Shown one piece after another: positions 1 through 10,550 of a DNA stretch of 64,000 bases. Position 1 is the first letter of the stretch, and each line of letters starts with the position of its first letter. Made by a program: the position numbers and the translations under genes. The stretch lies in contig ML058449.1 in the NCBI GenBank assembly GCA_003013855.2, positions 1 through 64,000 of the forward strand. Direction: 5' to 3'. This stretch comes from Liriodendron chinense. Lineage: Eukaryota > Streptophyta > Magnoliopsida > Magnoliales > Magnoliaceae. A model generated the notes under the pieces. The model had not been told where the DNA came from, did not search any database, and was given only the letters and a program-made list of their open reading frames with translations.

Positions 1-600
1 ACCACCTGATTGATGGTGCATGGACGGCTGATGTTGCTGGCGAAGTTGGACGGTGATGAAAATCAGCCGTCCATTGCTGATGATGGATGGCTGGGATGAA
101 GTAGCTTGGACGGCCTTGCTGCAGCTGGATGTGTGGCTGGAGCTCCTTGGACGTTGAGGTTGCACGTGTGTTGGAGAAGTGGGGTCCACTTGCTGGACTG
201 CTGATGTACACGAGCAATGGGTGGACGGTAGTGAAGAGCTTCATCATGTTGGGGGCCCACCTTGATAGCTGGATGCATGGCTGGATAGATGTCCTCTGCC
301 AGACGTTGATGTTGTTGCTAGATGATCATGCATGTGATGGCCCACCTTACTGAATTGGATGGTAATGATGTGATCCACCATATCTGGACTTGAAATGGAC
401 AGTTGAGATGAAAGATGTCCAGCTATGGCATGGATGGACTGCTCTTGCACACGTGTGCTGATCGCACTTGATGGACGGTGAAAGATGGTCCATTTGCTGG
501 TCATGATGCAACTGGCCGAGTTTCACCATGATAGGAACTGGACATGTGGCTGGTCTCACATGCATACCTCCATACTTGTATGAATGTGCAATCCTGACCA
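1..600. repeat. TGGACGG-rich dispersed repeat, unclassified
   Basis: The stretch is dense in short motifs such as TGGACGG, TGGATGG and GGCCCACCTT with no consistent period. Every open frame here is short and overlaps others on both strands. The GGCCCACCTT motif recurs in the G LTRs, so this may be a decayed piece of a related LTR or an associated transposon. No termini are visible and the left end is cut by the window. Confidence 0.45.
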
Positions 601-867
601 TCACCTAGATCTCCAAATTACATTATCCTGACGTGGTCTTCTTAAACTTCAGATCCACTATAGAGTATGGTCTAGTCCGTAGTCTGATTTCCTTCGTGCT
701 TGATCTTGATTGCTTTTGGACCTTTAAACGCCCTGATTGGCTTAGATCTTGCCTAACCTCTCCTAAACACCTGAAGACAGAAAATTAACCTAATGAGGGA
801 TAATTAACCAGAAAAACAATGATAACGCCCTTAACAACCAGGGTTAATTATACAATATTAGGTACTT
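601..867. other. Unassigned intergenic or repeat-derived DNA
   Basis: AT-rich sequence without an ORF, hairpin or recognisable terminus. It ends abruptly where similarity to the Athila protease end begins at about 868, so that point is either a truncation junction of fragment H or the edge of an unrecognised insertion. Confidence 0.4.
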
Positions 868-869
868 AT

Positions 870-1788
870 CATTAGGCCGCCCATTCCTTGCCACATCAAA
901 CGCAATCATCAATTGCCGGAATGGGGTGATGCAACTATCCTTTGGAAACATGACATTAGAAGTGAATGTGTTTCACTTGGGCAAAAGGCATAGGGATGAT
1001 GATGATATCCACGAGGTTGATTTGATTGATTCAATCGTGGAAGAGGAGTTAGCTTTAAGGCAGAATTTTGATCCTCTAGATGTTGTTAGTTTTGATCCCT
1101 TTGAGGATTGGGACGACAATGATGGTCCCCATGATGTAAACATGATAGAATCCATGGATGATGGAGGGTTTTCCCAATATGATCTACCTGAAAGTTTGGA
1201 GACATATTTGACACATTCTAAGGATAAATCTATTCTCATTTTCTTAAGACCTTAGAAGTGTCAATTTCTGAAAATTCAATTGACAAGTCACCAATTTCTG
1301 ATTTACACAAATTTATTGTGCAGGATTTGGAAGAGTTGGTGCTTGATATACCTATAGAGAGGCCAATTTTTGAAAGTGTAGAGGTTGAGGACCCACTCCA
1401 ACCTACACAAAACTCTGAGAAGGAGGAAGACATAAAGGGTCCAAATCTAAAAATTACCTCTGATGAGGTCTCTCATACACTTGAGGAGTGCCTAACGTAC
1501 TTTAAGGATTGGGATGATCCCATGATTCAGGACATTGTACATGCTTTGAGAGAGACCTCCCCGGTGCCTAAAAAGTTTCCTTCCACAGAACACCAAACTG
1601 AAAATTCAATTGTGGAAGCACTGGTGAAATCTGATTTTGTGGAGATCATATCGACTTGTGAAGAAGAAATACAAGTCTCCACATCTCTTTGGTTTGTTCA
1701 AACCGAAGAACACCTCTGGGATGATCCGTACTTGAATAATTTTTGCCCAGACAAGAAGGAAAGGAGATCCATATTCAATGATTTCTAA
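870..1788 (+). pseudogene. Athila pol remnant: protease end, acidic linker and integrase stub
   Basis: Two open stretches (926-1255 and 1258-1788, different frames) form one damaged coding region. The start matches the segment after the Athila protease (LSFGNMTLEVNVFHLGKRHR, shared with A). Next come acidic sequences with the recurring pattern L-E-[ET]-x-L-T-x-F/H ... D-x-I/M. The end (HLWDDPYLNNFCPDK) matches the start of the integrase ORFs in A and C. RT and RNase H, over 500 residues in A, are missing between these parts. Neither open stretch has a retroviral catalytic motif. This is an internally deleted derivative like the ORFs of B and F, and it is frameshifted as well. Confidence 0.7.
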
Positions 1789-2781
1789 CCAATGAAATTC
1801 TCCTTTCCTATTACATGTGACAATTTTGTTGAAAAACCCGCTGAAATTTTTCAGCAAGATTTTCAATGGGGTAGAATGATCGATGTCACTAATGTACTTT
1901 CCAAAGCAGGATGGTGGATAGTTCTACTGAAAAATTTATTACACCACTTGATGATCCTGCTCAACTTTGTCCTTTTGGATGTTATAATGATAATCGATCT
2001 CCTAGTCTGATGGAGATCCTCTTTTTACAAGGACAGGTTAGTTATCTTTATTGCTTTCCGTAGATTAGGTTTAGGTTTATTCAGTTTTACTATTTTAGTA
2101 GGTTTTAGTTATTAGGTTGTAGACTTCCATAATCGCTCTCTCAGGTACTATTGTTCTCACTCTCTCATATTTTACCTTTGCTCTCATGTTCATGCTCATT
2201 GCATATCTTTTTACATTGAGGACAATGCAAGAATTGGTTGGGGGGTGAGATGAGATTCCTCATCTAGCAGTTTGCAACATTTCGAGCTTCATATGCGCAA
2301 ATTCTTTTCGAATTTTCTAAAATTTCAAAACTCTTTTAGAAAACCTTATTTCCATGCATTTGAGATGTAAGACCCGTACCCTTATTTGCCCTCCGTACGC
2401 TTAATTTCCGATGCCTGTACGTCCTGGATGGACAAGATTAGCGAGCCTTCGTGACCCTGTTTTAGTACCGCATCGACCCGAGACCTATACACCGGCGACC
2501 GCGTAGGCGCTGCGATTCCAACGCCACGCGGCACGCCCCATTGCGATACCCGGTGTGAAAGTTATGATCAATCACGTAATCCGAGGTGGGCCGCGCAACG
2601 CGCTTGTGGCGTGGGCCCCACTTGCACAAATCCCAAGAATATGTCTAATCAATCAAATCCATCACCATCACTCTACCCATACCCCTACCCTACACACCCC
2701 ATACCCCCCATCCCTCTCTCTCCTCCCAAAGTCAACCCTCACCCATACCTCCCATACCCCCTCCCATGCACCATCAACACA

Positions 2782-2806
2782 CCCCCCCCCCCCCCCCCCC
2801 CCCCCC
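2782..2806. repeat. 25-base poly-C tract inside G1
   Basis: Uninterrupted run of C within a pyrimidine-rich region. G2 lacks the run at the equivalent place (about 62815). Runs this long are prone to replication slippage and sequencing error. Confidence 0.9.
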
Positions 2807-2886
2807 ATGATTCCCTCTCTCTCTCTCCCCCCATACAAGTGCATACGTAGGGGGAGAGGAGAGCTCCTTGCAAAAATTCAAGTGAT

Positions 2887-3003
2887 TTGAGAGAGAGAGG
2901 AGAGAGAAAGAGAGAAAGAGAAAGATTAGAGAGAAAGAGAGAGATTTGAGAGAAGAGAGAGAAGTAGAGAGAGATTTAGGAGATCAAGAGAGAGGTTAGG
3001 GTA
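2887..3003 (+). repeat. GA-rich microsatellite in G1
   Basis: Imperfect (GA)n with GAGAA interruptions, following a CT-rich tract (about 2655-2835), which makes a strand-asymmetric pyrimidine-then-purine block. G2 has the same arrangement at about 62919-63025, so it belongs to the LTR family. Confidence 0.85.
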
Positions 3004-3161
3004 ATTGAAGGAGGAGATCAAGCTTGGAGGGCCCCAATCACCGTCCGGATCGTCCGATCGTCAACCCGATCCAATCCAACCATCCAGCCATCCATCGAGG
3101 TGAGTGCAAGGGGCATAAACCCCCCCATTTTTCTTAATTTACTTCCTTTTCCTTGTTTTCT

Positions 3162-5000
3162 TTTGGGCCCACCTTGTGATGGACAGTTAGATGAATGGAT
3201 TGGATCATCCATAAATGGGCCCCACCTTCTTATAATAATAATAATAATAATAGTAAATAAAAAAATAAAATAAAATAAAAGAGGGAGAGGCTGCCGCTGG
3301 ACAGACAGCGTCCAGAGGGCGCTGTTGCCCAGCAGCACGTGGACTAAGAAGCCCTTTTGGGCATTGGGCAGGGTTCCCACTCGTGGGACCCACCTTGATG
3401 TATGAGTTGATCCACGCCGTCCAGCTGTTTCTCCATCCCATTTCAGGGCAGGGAGCCAAAAAATGAAGAAGATCCAGATCTAAGGTAGACCACACCATTG
3501 AAAATGGTGGGGCCAATGAAGCCTACTGTTGAGACTTCTTGGGCCCACCGTGATGTTTGTGGACCACATCACCTGCCCAACATTGGGCTTGTTAGGACCC
3601 CAACGACCTGGGGAACATGATGAAGGGGGTGGATCGTCCCTAAGTGGCCCTGCATGAAATAACCACAAGAAAACAAAAAAAAAAAGAAAAAAAAATTATA
3701 GGAAGACTTCTGACGCTGGACGTTCCAGCGTCACTTGGACAGTTAGTGGGGTCCCCACTCGTGGGACCCACCTTGATGTTTGTGTTCCATCCACGCCGTC
3801 CACTTGTTTTCCCATATCATTTTAGGGCCAGGGCCCAAGGATGAGCCAGATCCAAATCTTAAGCGGACCGCACCGCACAAAACAGTGGAAATAATGATTT
3901 CTACTGTCAGAAATCATTTGGCCCACCTTAATGTTTCTAGACCGATTTGTATACCCAATATTAGGCTTGTTGGGTCCCCCATGAGAAGGGTAACCTGATG
4001 AACGGAGTGGATCAGACCCATGTGGGCCCCACTTGATATAAGTACAAGAAGAAAAAAAAAGAAAAGAAGAAGAAAAAGGAAAGAAAGGAGGCAGAGCCTC
4101 TGACGCTGGGCGTACTAGCGTCCTTGGACGCTGGGCGTACTGCCAGCTGGTGGCCCACTCGTGGGTCCCACCATGATGCATGTGCTGTATCCACACCGTC
4201 CATCCAGTTGGGGAGATCATTTTAGGGCATGACCCCAAGAATGAGTCGGATCCAAGTCTCGAGGGGGCCCCACCACAGAAAACAATAGGGACAGTGGCCC
4301 TACCGTTGAAACCTTATTATGGCCCACCATTATGTTTATTTGAGATCCAACCTCTTCATAAATTCACACTTGCATGGAAGAGGGAAAAACAAAAATATCG
4401 GCTTGATCGGAAAATTCTGTGGGCCCCACTTAGTGAGAACATAAAATATATTAAAAAAAAAACAAAAAAAACATGTGACCGCTGGACAGACAGCGTCTAG
4501 GGGACGCTGCTGCCCAGCAACCTTGTGGGGGTCCCTATGGGCCCCATTCGTTGGGCCCACCTAGAATGTATGTGCCTTACCTATCCCGTCCATATGTTTT
4601 TCCCAGCTCATTTTAGTGGCTGAGCCCAAATTTAAGCATATCCAAAATGGCAAGTGGGCCATGCCAAAGGACAACAGTGGAAATAATGATCTCCACCGTC
4701 GAAACCTTCCCAGTCCTACAATGATGTTTATTTGTCACCCAACCTATTCATAAGTGGCTGGGCCCAAAATTTAGGCATATCCTAATGTTAAGTGGACCAT
4801 GCCACAGTGGAAATGATGATCTTAAACGTTGAAACCTTTCTAGGTTCTATAATGATGTTTATTTGCCATCCAACCGGTTCATAAGATCACATGGATATGG
4901 ATGGAGGAGAAAACACAAATATCTGCTTGATTCAAAACTTCTTGGAACCAGTTGGGTACCACGCTGCCCAGCAGGTGGCCCACCCTATGGGTCCCAACGT
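3162..5000 (+). repeat. About four diverged tandem modules (about 400 bp) within G1
   Basis: Each module repeats, in order: GTGGGCCCCACTT or a variant (about 3217, 3640, 4020, 4419); an A/T- or purine-rich stretch; a GACGCTGG-type inverted repeat; CTCGTGGGACCCACCTTGATGT; a CCACGCCGTCCA box; TTTTAGGGC; a GTGGACC.CACC box; and GGCCCACC.TGATGTTT. The modules differ strongly, so the duplications are old. The same order recurs in G2 (from about 63180). Confidence 0.7.
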
Positions 5001-5199
5001 GATGTATCTATTAGCTCCACCATGATGTATATGTTTTATCCATGCCGTACATATATTTTGACGGCCTATCTTGTATGTGCAGGCCCAAGTATGGGCCGAT
5101 GTGGTCTCAAGTGGGCTATGCCACGAAGACCTTTACATTTCCAATGGGACCCACAGTCCAGGTCCCACTCTCTATATATGTATTGGGCCTTTTAAGGCC

Positions 5200-6340
5200 A
5201 ATGTTACATGATATGTTGGTAACATGCTAGTATGATTAGCTTGATAAGTCACACTGATAACATGCTTAGTATAATGAATATCATGCTCATTCATATGCCC
5301 ATACACATCATTTGTATGCCTGTTATGGATCATGATTAACCATAGCATATGCTAGTTGGCTTGTTATACTTAGGGGACCCGTGTGAGACAGGGTCGCCCG
5401 ACATGATTGCGCAGTATGCGTAAGTTTGGTGCATGATTTGGATTGTATGACTCATGCATTTCGCATTATGTATGTCACGATCGCTTTCACACCCTAGCAG
5501 CATCGGGGTGGTGGCCACTATAGTCACATCATGGTTGGCAGTATTAGACACCGAAAACTTGTTCTAGTACGTGGGCGCTATGGATGCCCTTGGGTGAAAG
5601 TCCCTAAACCCTGTGGTACCAGTAGGATGCTCCAACGTCGAGACAGAGTGGATAACATGAGCGCCCATGTGCCAAGTACCAGTAGGCCGCGTCTCCCACT
5701 GTGTCGAGGTCGGTTGCAAAGGGTTGTGACCTTATCCACCCGGGTGCAGTGGGTTGTAAGCTAGGTCGAGTCTGACCAGCTCATGGAATGGGTCCGCTAT
5801 CGGCGAGCCGGGTGGGCATTGGCATACCACTGACGAGGCGGATAGTGAGGTCTTTTCTACTCGCTTGGTTATGCGCGCGATGTGCGGCGGCCAATATTAG
5901 AGTATACTAGACCCCGGTGATGTCCCAGATGAGAACTATTTTGATATGTGGATCAGTTGAGGATTGACATGTTTGCATTGCATCTCTAGCATGTAACACT
6001 CGGCCATGTAGGCCCTTGCATCGCATAGCCTTGGGATGGCTGATAGCAGTCATAAACTTAGTAACTTAGCCCTCTACTACTTTCGCTTACTCTGATATTT
6101 GTATACTTGTCATATGCATCACACGCGCACACACGCACTCTACTAAGCTTCGTAGGAAGCTCATGCGCGTTTGTTTACACTGCAGGTACTAGAGCATATC
6201 AGAAGCGTTGAGCGCGGTTTATGTACCTGATATTTTGGACTTCTGCTTCATGTTGTATTTCCCTTTCCGGCACTGTACTCAACAAACTTATTAGTGGATA
6301 TTTGATGATGTTTTGTGGTTTTGATTATGCTCCTTTACAA
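5200..6340 (+). other. 3' third of G1, no gene
   Basis: Contains no ORF with recognisable similarity. GC-rich regions (about 5560-5920) alternate with ATG- and CAT-rich sequence, ending in a short A-run (6338-6346). Read as the body of the LTR; I cannot place its promoter or polyadenylation signal with confidence. Confidence 0.4.
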
Positions 6341-6499
6341 AAAAAAAATTTACCTTGAAAATCCTCCTAGTAGGATCCCAGGATCGGAACCTGGCACATG
6401 AGAGCTAAGAGCCGAGAATGGGGTACTACGAAGGCTGTTGGCACCAAGGTTGGCGATCGGGAATTTAGTGAGCCCGGTCCCCGGGTTTGGGGCATGACA

Positions 6500-7308
6500 C
6501 GAGATGCTATGAGTATAAGAAGAGGAGATACGAAGTGTGCGACGTTGTAAGTCTTGAATTTCTCCCAACATAATGGTTTTATATGTTAGTGCCCCTATTG
6601 TTGTGATTGATAGAAAATTTGAACACTTTTTACACCTAGTTCACATTACACAATTTTCATGAGTTGAACGGTTTATGTGATTTGTGGATTAGCTAGACTT
6701 TAATTTAAAGGTGTTGAGAAACCAAGCCGGGGTATTTTGTCCATCCTTGTCCATGGGAAAATAACGAAAGATATGGATTTTTAAAAATCCTATCTAAATC
6801 AAAAGAAAAAGGAAAAGAAAGGATGAAATCGGGAATGAAGGAAAAATGGTGGAAAATTCTGAAACGGGCTACCTATTACCAACCGGGGGATGGTCGAACC
6901 GTAACTAAAGCCGGAAATGGGACGTAGTGTGAAAGCCATCGGAAGGACGGTAAGGAAAATTTCTGTCATAGGCTTGTTGTTGCTCTGTGCACCTTAAAAT
7001 CCTTGGTTTACTTAATCTATGAAGAAGGTAATCCCAGAGACTCATGAGATGAACTTTCACTATGCACACTGGGTTGAAATTGTTCGAGTCCTTCTATTTA
7101 TCAATCAATCAGCGGGAATTTCATGTAGACACTTCTTATGCTTTGGGAGTTTAAGTTTACAATTTCTATCACCTAGTTTCTCCAAATTTTATACTTATAT
7201 GTCTTGGAATGGATAGAAACATGGTTTCTGAAAGAGAGTTGGGTTTGGAGTTTGAAATTGTTTCACGCATGTTTTGCTCGGGACTAGCAAAAAGCTGGTT
7301 GGGGGGTG
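6500..7308 (+). other. Conserved non-coding pre-polypurine segment of H
   Basis: About 0.8 kb closely matching segments immediately upstream of the 3' LTR in A (57066-57876), C (32590-33395), F (14600-15401 and its repeats) and B (46937-47760, minus). It holds TTTGTCCATCCTTGTCCATG, a purine-rich AAAAGAAAAAGG block, and ends in GGTTGGGGGGTG, the likely polypurine tract that primes plus-strand DNA synthesis. Confidence 0.7.
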
Positions 7309-7557
7309 TGTTGAACCTCCAATTTATACATTGCATTGCCTAGTACATCACATTATATGCATGATTTTCATGCTCAAAAGGCCTATCTAATGCATGTTTT
7401 GTGATTTCAGGGATGAGAGCGGACTTCACCAAATTGGAGACTAAAAAGGGCCATTTGAAGCTATTGGATGAAGAAGAAAGAAGGACCAAAGAAAGTAAAA
7501 AGAGAGGAGAAGAAAGGAAGAAAGAAGCAAAAGGAGAAAAGCAGAAACAGAGGCCAA

Positions 7558-7832
7558 GACCGGTCGTGCAACCGCTCGTCCATCGCCAGGACCGGTCGTC
7601 TGACCGGTCCGATTTTCGCACAGAAGGAAATTTTCCAGAGAAGGTCACTGGACCATTCACGACCGGTCGTGAGACCGGTCGTCCGATGCCCAGATCGGTC
7701 GTGCGACCGGTCCTTCAATTAAAATTTAAAGACGAAATTTTGGAAAAACTCGCTGGACTGTTTTTGGATGTTTTGCGATTGGTCGTGCGACCGGTCGTCA
7801 GGGAGCTCAGACCGGTCGTGCGACCGGTCGTC
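7558..7832. repeat. GACCGGTC palindrome array in the H LTR
   Basis: Repeated 8-bp palindrome GACCGGTC and one-base variants, usually paired as GACCGGTCGTGCGACCGGTC. It lies about 100-370 bp upstream of the TATA box, in the expected U3 position. Confidence 0.85.
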
Positions 7833-7929
7833 TGCGTAATAAAGCTTCTCCGTGAAGCTTCGAGATTTTCTGCGTAGTGCGTAACCTTGCGCAATTTGTG
7901 GATGTTTCCGACGCAAGGGGCTTCCACAC

Positions 7930-7937
7930 TATAAAAA
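7930..7937 (+). promoter_or_regulatory. TATA box of the H LTR
   Basis: TATAAAAA followed by GGACACCTAGG, the same setting as in the A and C LTRs. Confidence 0.7.
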
Positions 7938-8102
7938 GGACACCTAGGGGCTCTTCCTAGGTCATCATAGAAGCCAAGGAAGGTCGTGGGAAAGAACGGA
8001 AGTTGTCGTGGAGCGTCAGCAACCCTCCAATTTTTGGTTTTTCTAGTTTTTATGCTTTCTTATATGAGTTCTAGTTATAGTATGACAATGCTCGGCTAGA
8101 AT

Positions 8103-8122
8103 CTCTTAGCTAAGGCTGAGAG
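8103..8122 (+). other. Leader hairpin in the H LTR
   Basis: Arms CTCTTAGC and GCTGAGAG around TAAG; one pair is a G-U wobble in RNA. Same place and spacing as the hairpins in A, C and F. Confidence 0.65.
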
Positions 8123-8739
8123 GTGAAGCTTGTAGCTTATTTCATATTTGATTCAGTTTAATTCAAGTAATTTCAATTCAAGTTTGGATTTTTATTTATT
8201 TTAGTCCTTTGAGTTGGTAATTTGAGATGTTTGATGAGAGTTCATGTGCTCCGGACATAAATTCCTTGCAATTCTCTGAGATTATCATATGATACTTATT
8301 TAGATTTGAATTATAGTAATCCTTGAGCAGGCCATAGTCCATAGGCATGGCTGTTACTCCGAAGGCTATGATTTTGAATTCTACATTGATTGAATGGGAC
8401 TAGAACTTGGAAGTTCAGCTTGATTGGAATTGAATGTATTTGAATGCTTTATTTTCCAACTAGATGAGAGATAGGACTTCAAATCTAGTTGTGTTCTCTA
8501 CTTGGATTGATTGGATTGACATGGGATTGCTACAAGTGGATCCTTGAATGCCTTAGTACCTTAAATTACTGATTTTCCATTAAGTTTCTATGTTAGTTTA
8601 ATTACTCAATTGAATCTTATTTCTTGCAAAACTGAGTTGCTGGAAAGTTTGAAGGTTGTTTCTAATTCCCTGTGGATCGACCTCGGTCTTACCGACTTTT
8701 ATTACTACATCGCAGCCTTACACTTGAGGCGAGCGAACA

Positions 8740-8990
8740 TGTATCTTGCTTAGATTGATTGGATTGACATGGGATGGCTACAAGTGGATCCTTGAATGCC
8801 TTAGCACCTTTAAATGACTGTTTTCATTAAGTTATTGTTTTAGTATAATTATTCCAATTGAATATCTTATCTATTGCAAACTGAGTTGCTGGAATAGTTT
8901 GGAATTTGTTATCCAGTTCCCTGTGGATCGACCTCGGTCTTATCGAGTTTTATTACTACATCGCAGCCTTACACTTGAGGCGAGCGAACA
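8740..8990 (+). mobile_element. LTR tail I (older Athila-type LTR)
   Basis: Repeats the last 250 bp of the H LTR with scattered differences, ending CGAGCGAACA at 8990. No primer site follows, so this is the right end of an older element or solo LTR into which H inserted. Confidence 0.75.
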
Positions 8991-9180
8991 GATCTCTTAG
9001 AGAGGTTTAGACTAAGGTTTTACCTATGATATATGTGTTTAAACTTCTAGAGATGAGCTTTGAATGATCTATTCTTATGATAAATCACAAGGAAGATAAC
9101 TTGATAGGGTTAGGATTAGAGCCTAATGGTATTGGTTATGATGGTGGCTTCTAATGCACTAAAATCCATCTCTCAAGCCT
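8991..9180. other. Unassigned flank of LTR I
   Basis: AT-rich, with no ORF, repeat unit or known motif seen. It may be the pre-insertion target of element I. Confidence 0.3.
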
Positions 9181-9227
9181 AAAGACGAAGTCCACTGCTT
9201 TTATAGATGAAGCTTTAACGACTAGAA

Positions 9228-9535
9228 AACAGGCGCTTCGATGGCATCAAAGACATCTTCAATAAGGTCGAAACCTTAGTTCGATGGAATCGAAGAACTG
9301 TCTAGAGAGTTTGGAAGATTGCCGGACATCCAGTACTATGGCATCGAATACTCTTCCATAGCATCGAAAAGCTCACTTTGATGGGTTGAAGGGATGTACG
9401 ATGGGGTCGAAGAACTATTCAAAGAGTTCAGAAATGTTGCTGGACATATGCTCAATGGGATTGAACTGATCTTCGATGGCATCGAAGTACCATCGAACTA
9501 AACTTCGATATCATTGAAGTCCAATCGAAAACTAT
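9228..9535. repeat. Degenerate TTCGATGGnATCGAA array
   Basis: About nine copies or half-copies of an imperfect inverted repeat (for example CTTCGATGGCATCGAAG at about 9472) at irregular 20-50 bp spacing. It has no coding potential. It could be regulatory sequence of an unidentified LTR, but no LTR ends were located. Confidence 0.6.
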
Positions 9536-9880
9536 TGTTTGAGCAAGTTTGATTATAGCAGCTCGCACTTCTTAAATTAGCCTAACTTATCATGTTTTTC
9601 TAAGTTTTATAAGGCTAATAAAGATAATTAAGGGTTTTTCTATATGGTCCAAGTCATCTAGAGGTTATGGTTGTTTTGGTTCTAAAGGTTAGAGTCACCA
9701 AGGCATCTCTTTTACCTATTCTTCTTCCTTGATGCTTCTTGTCCACTTAAATTTTCGATCTTCAGCTTGCTAAGGCTCAACCGACGTTACAACACATGGA
9801 CACACGTGATTGACAAAAAGGTGCACTAGTATTCCATAGAAAAGTGCACTAACAAGTCCATGATCCGTCAAATATCAAAT
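9536..9880. other. Unassigned AT-rich DNA
   Basis: No ORF of note. A repeated GTGCACTA word (about 9822 and 9845) is the only structure seen. Confidence 0.3.
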
Positions 9881-9881
9881 T

Positions 9882-10145
9882 TCAATGCGTGATCTGAAAT
9901 GTACAAAGGTAAATCACATCTTTGAGAATTTGGTTGTCAATGCTCAAAGGGTGATCAATGAAGAAATTGGCTATGACCTGACCTTTCATTGCCCTTTGGG
10001 GAACGCATTTGAAACAAAATTTTGACAGAGCTAGAATCCACTTACCAATGCAGCCTTGTAGACACCCCACTCGGGGTAACACATCTAACAGAGCCAGAAT
10101 CCACTTACCAATACAGCCTTGTAGACACCCCACCTGGGGTAACAC
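9882..10145 (-). pseudogene. Ty3/gypsy RNase H C-terminal remnant, antisense, with duplicated segment
   Basis: Read on the minus strand, an 87-residue frame contains VPQRAMKGQVIANFFIDHP (about 9945-10005). This resembles the conserved Y-[IV]-P-Q-[KR]-A-x-K-G-Q-A-[IL]-A-[DN]-F-L-A-D-H-P segment at the end of the RNase H region of many plant gypsy polyproteins. It is preceded by IGKWILALSKF, matching the R-[IL]-G-[KR]-W-x-L-x-L-x-E-F box. The upstream box is repeated by the 63-bp tandem repeat. The rest of the polyprotein is not recognisable. Identification rests on remembered family motifs and one short match. Confidence 0.5.
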
Positions 10146-10212
10146 ATTTAACGGAGCCAGAATCCACTTACCAATACAGCCTTATAGACACCCCACCCGG
10201 GGTAACACATCT
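10024..10212. repeat. 63-bp tandem repeat, three copies
   Basis: Three units (AGAATCCACTTACCAAT starts at 10033, 10096 and 10159) differing at a few positions. The 63-bp period is 21 codons, so the copies stay in frame in any reading frame. Confidence 0.95.
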
Positions 10213-10262
10213 AATCAGTGCATGGCCAAATCCTTCTGAAACCCTGAAACGCAGACTGATTT

Positions 10263-10550
10263 TTATTTGAATATTTTTTTTATGAATTTTCCCTCCACTT
10301 TTCTTTCTTTTTTTTATCTATATTCCATTTTCTCATCCATTTTTTTTCTCCTATTCCCATCTCCTCTCTACTTTCTCTTTCAATTTCAATTTCTCCTCTT
10401 TTACACCTCATCTCTTTTCATTACTTTCAACCTCTTTTCATTTTCTCCCAAATCTTCTCATCTCATTATCTCTTTTTCCTCATTTTCTCCTCTACGCTCA
10501 TTTTCTTTGCATTTTTTTATTCGTTTCCTCTCCCTCTTGTCACCTCCTCA
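10263..10550 (+). repeat. Polypyrimidine tract
   Basis: Almost 300 bp of T and C with few purines and no fixed period. The open frame across it is a composition artefact. Confidence 0.8.

Larger units (their letters stand above)
2366..6499 (+). mobile_element. G1: putative 4.1-kb solo LTR
   Basis: The element starts TGTAAGACCCG and ends GGTTTGGGGCATGACA, so it has the 5'-TG...CA-3' ends of an LTR. Flanks are TGAGA on the left and CGAGA on the right, a 5-bp target duplication with one change; A at 57066 shows the intact site. No primer site, polypurine tract or gag-pol motif lies inside. A second copy begins at 62394 in an unrelated place with the same first bases. The simplest reading is one very long LTR left by LTR-LTR recombination, perhaps of a Del/Tekay-like gypsy family. 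A non-coding LARD element with short LTRs is the alternative, but no internal terminal repeat was seen. Confidence 0.65.
868..8739 (+). mobile_element. Fragment H: 5'-truncated Athila-type retrotransposon, split by G1
   Basis: Similarity to element A begins in the end of the protease region (H 868 matches A about 53468) and runs through an acidic linker, an integrase-margin stub, the conserved pre-polypurine segment and one LTR (7309-8739). The 5' LTR, primer site, gag, RT, RNase H and integrase core are absent. G1 interrupts it between 2365 and 6500; the site without the insertion is visible in A at about 57066. The 3' LTR is followed directly by part of another LTR (I), so H had inserted into an older LTR. 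Confidence 0.8.
7309..8739 (+). mobile_element. 3' LTR of H
   Basis: Starts TGTTGAACCTCC after GGGGGGTG and ends GCGAGCGAACA, the termini of the A LTRs. It carries the GACCGGTC array (7558-7832), a TATA box (7930-7937), a leader hairpin (8103-8122) and a U5 block with CTCGGTCTTACCGA. An open frame at 7401-7877 is low-complexity LTR sequence and is not called as a gene. Confidence 0.85.

Noticed and set aside
1..604. Overlapping ORFs of 60-86 codons on both strands
   Set aside because: Codon composition follows the TGGACGG repeat in every frame.
2555..2890. 111- and 79-codon proline-rich ORFs at the start of G1
   Set aside because: Produced by the C-rich tract and CCATACC repeats; frame depends on a 25-base homopolymer.
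7401..7877. 158-codon basic ORF and its antisense partners in the H LTR
   Set aside because: Arises from AAG-rich sequence and GACCGGTC repeats in U3; not conserved as protein in other LTRs.
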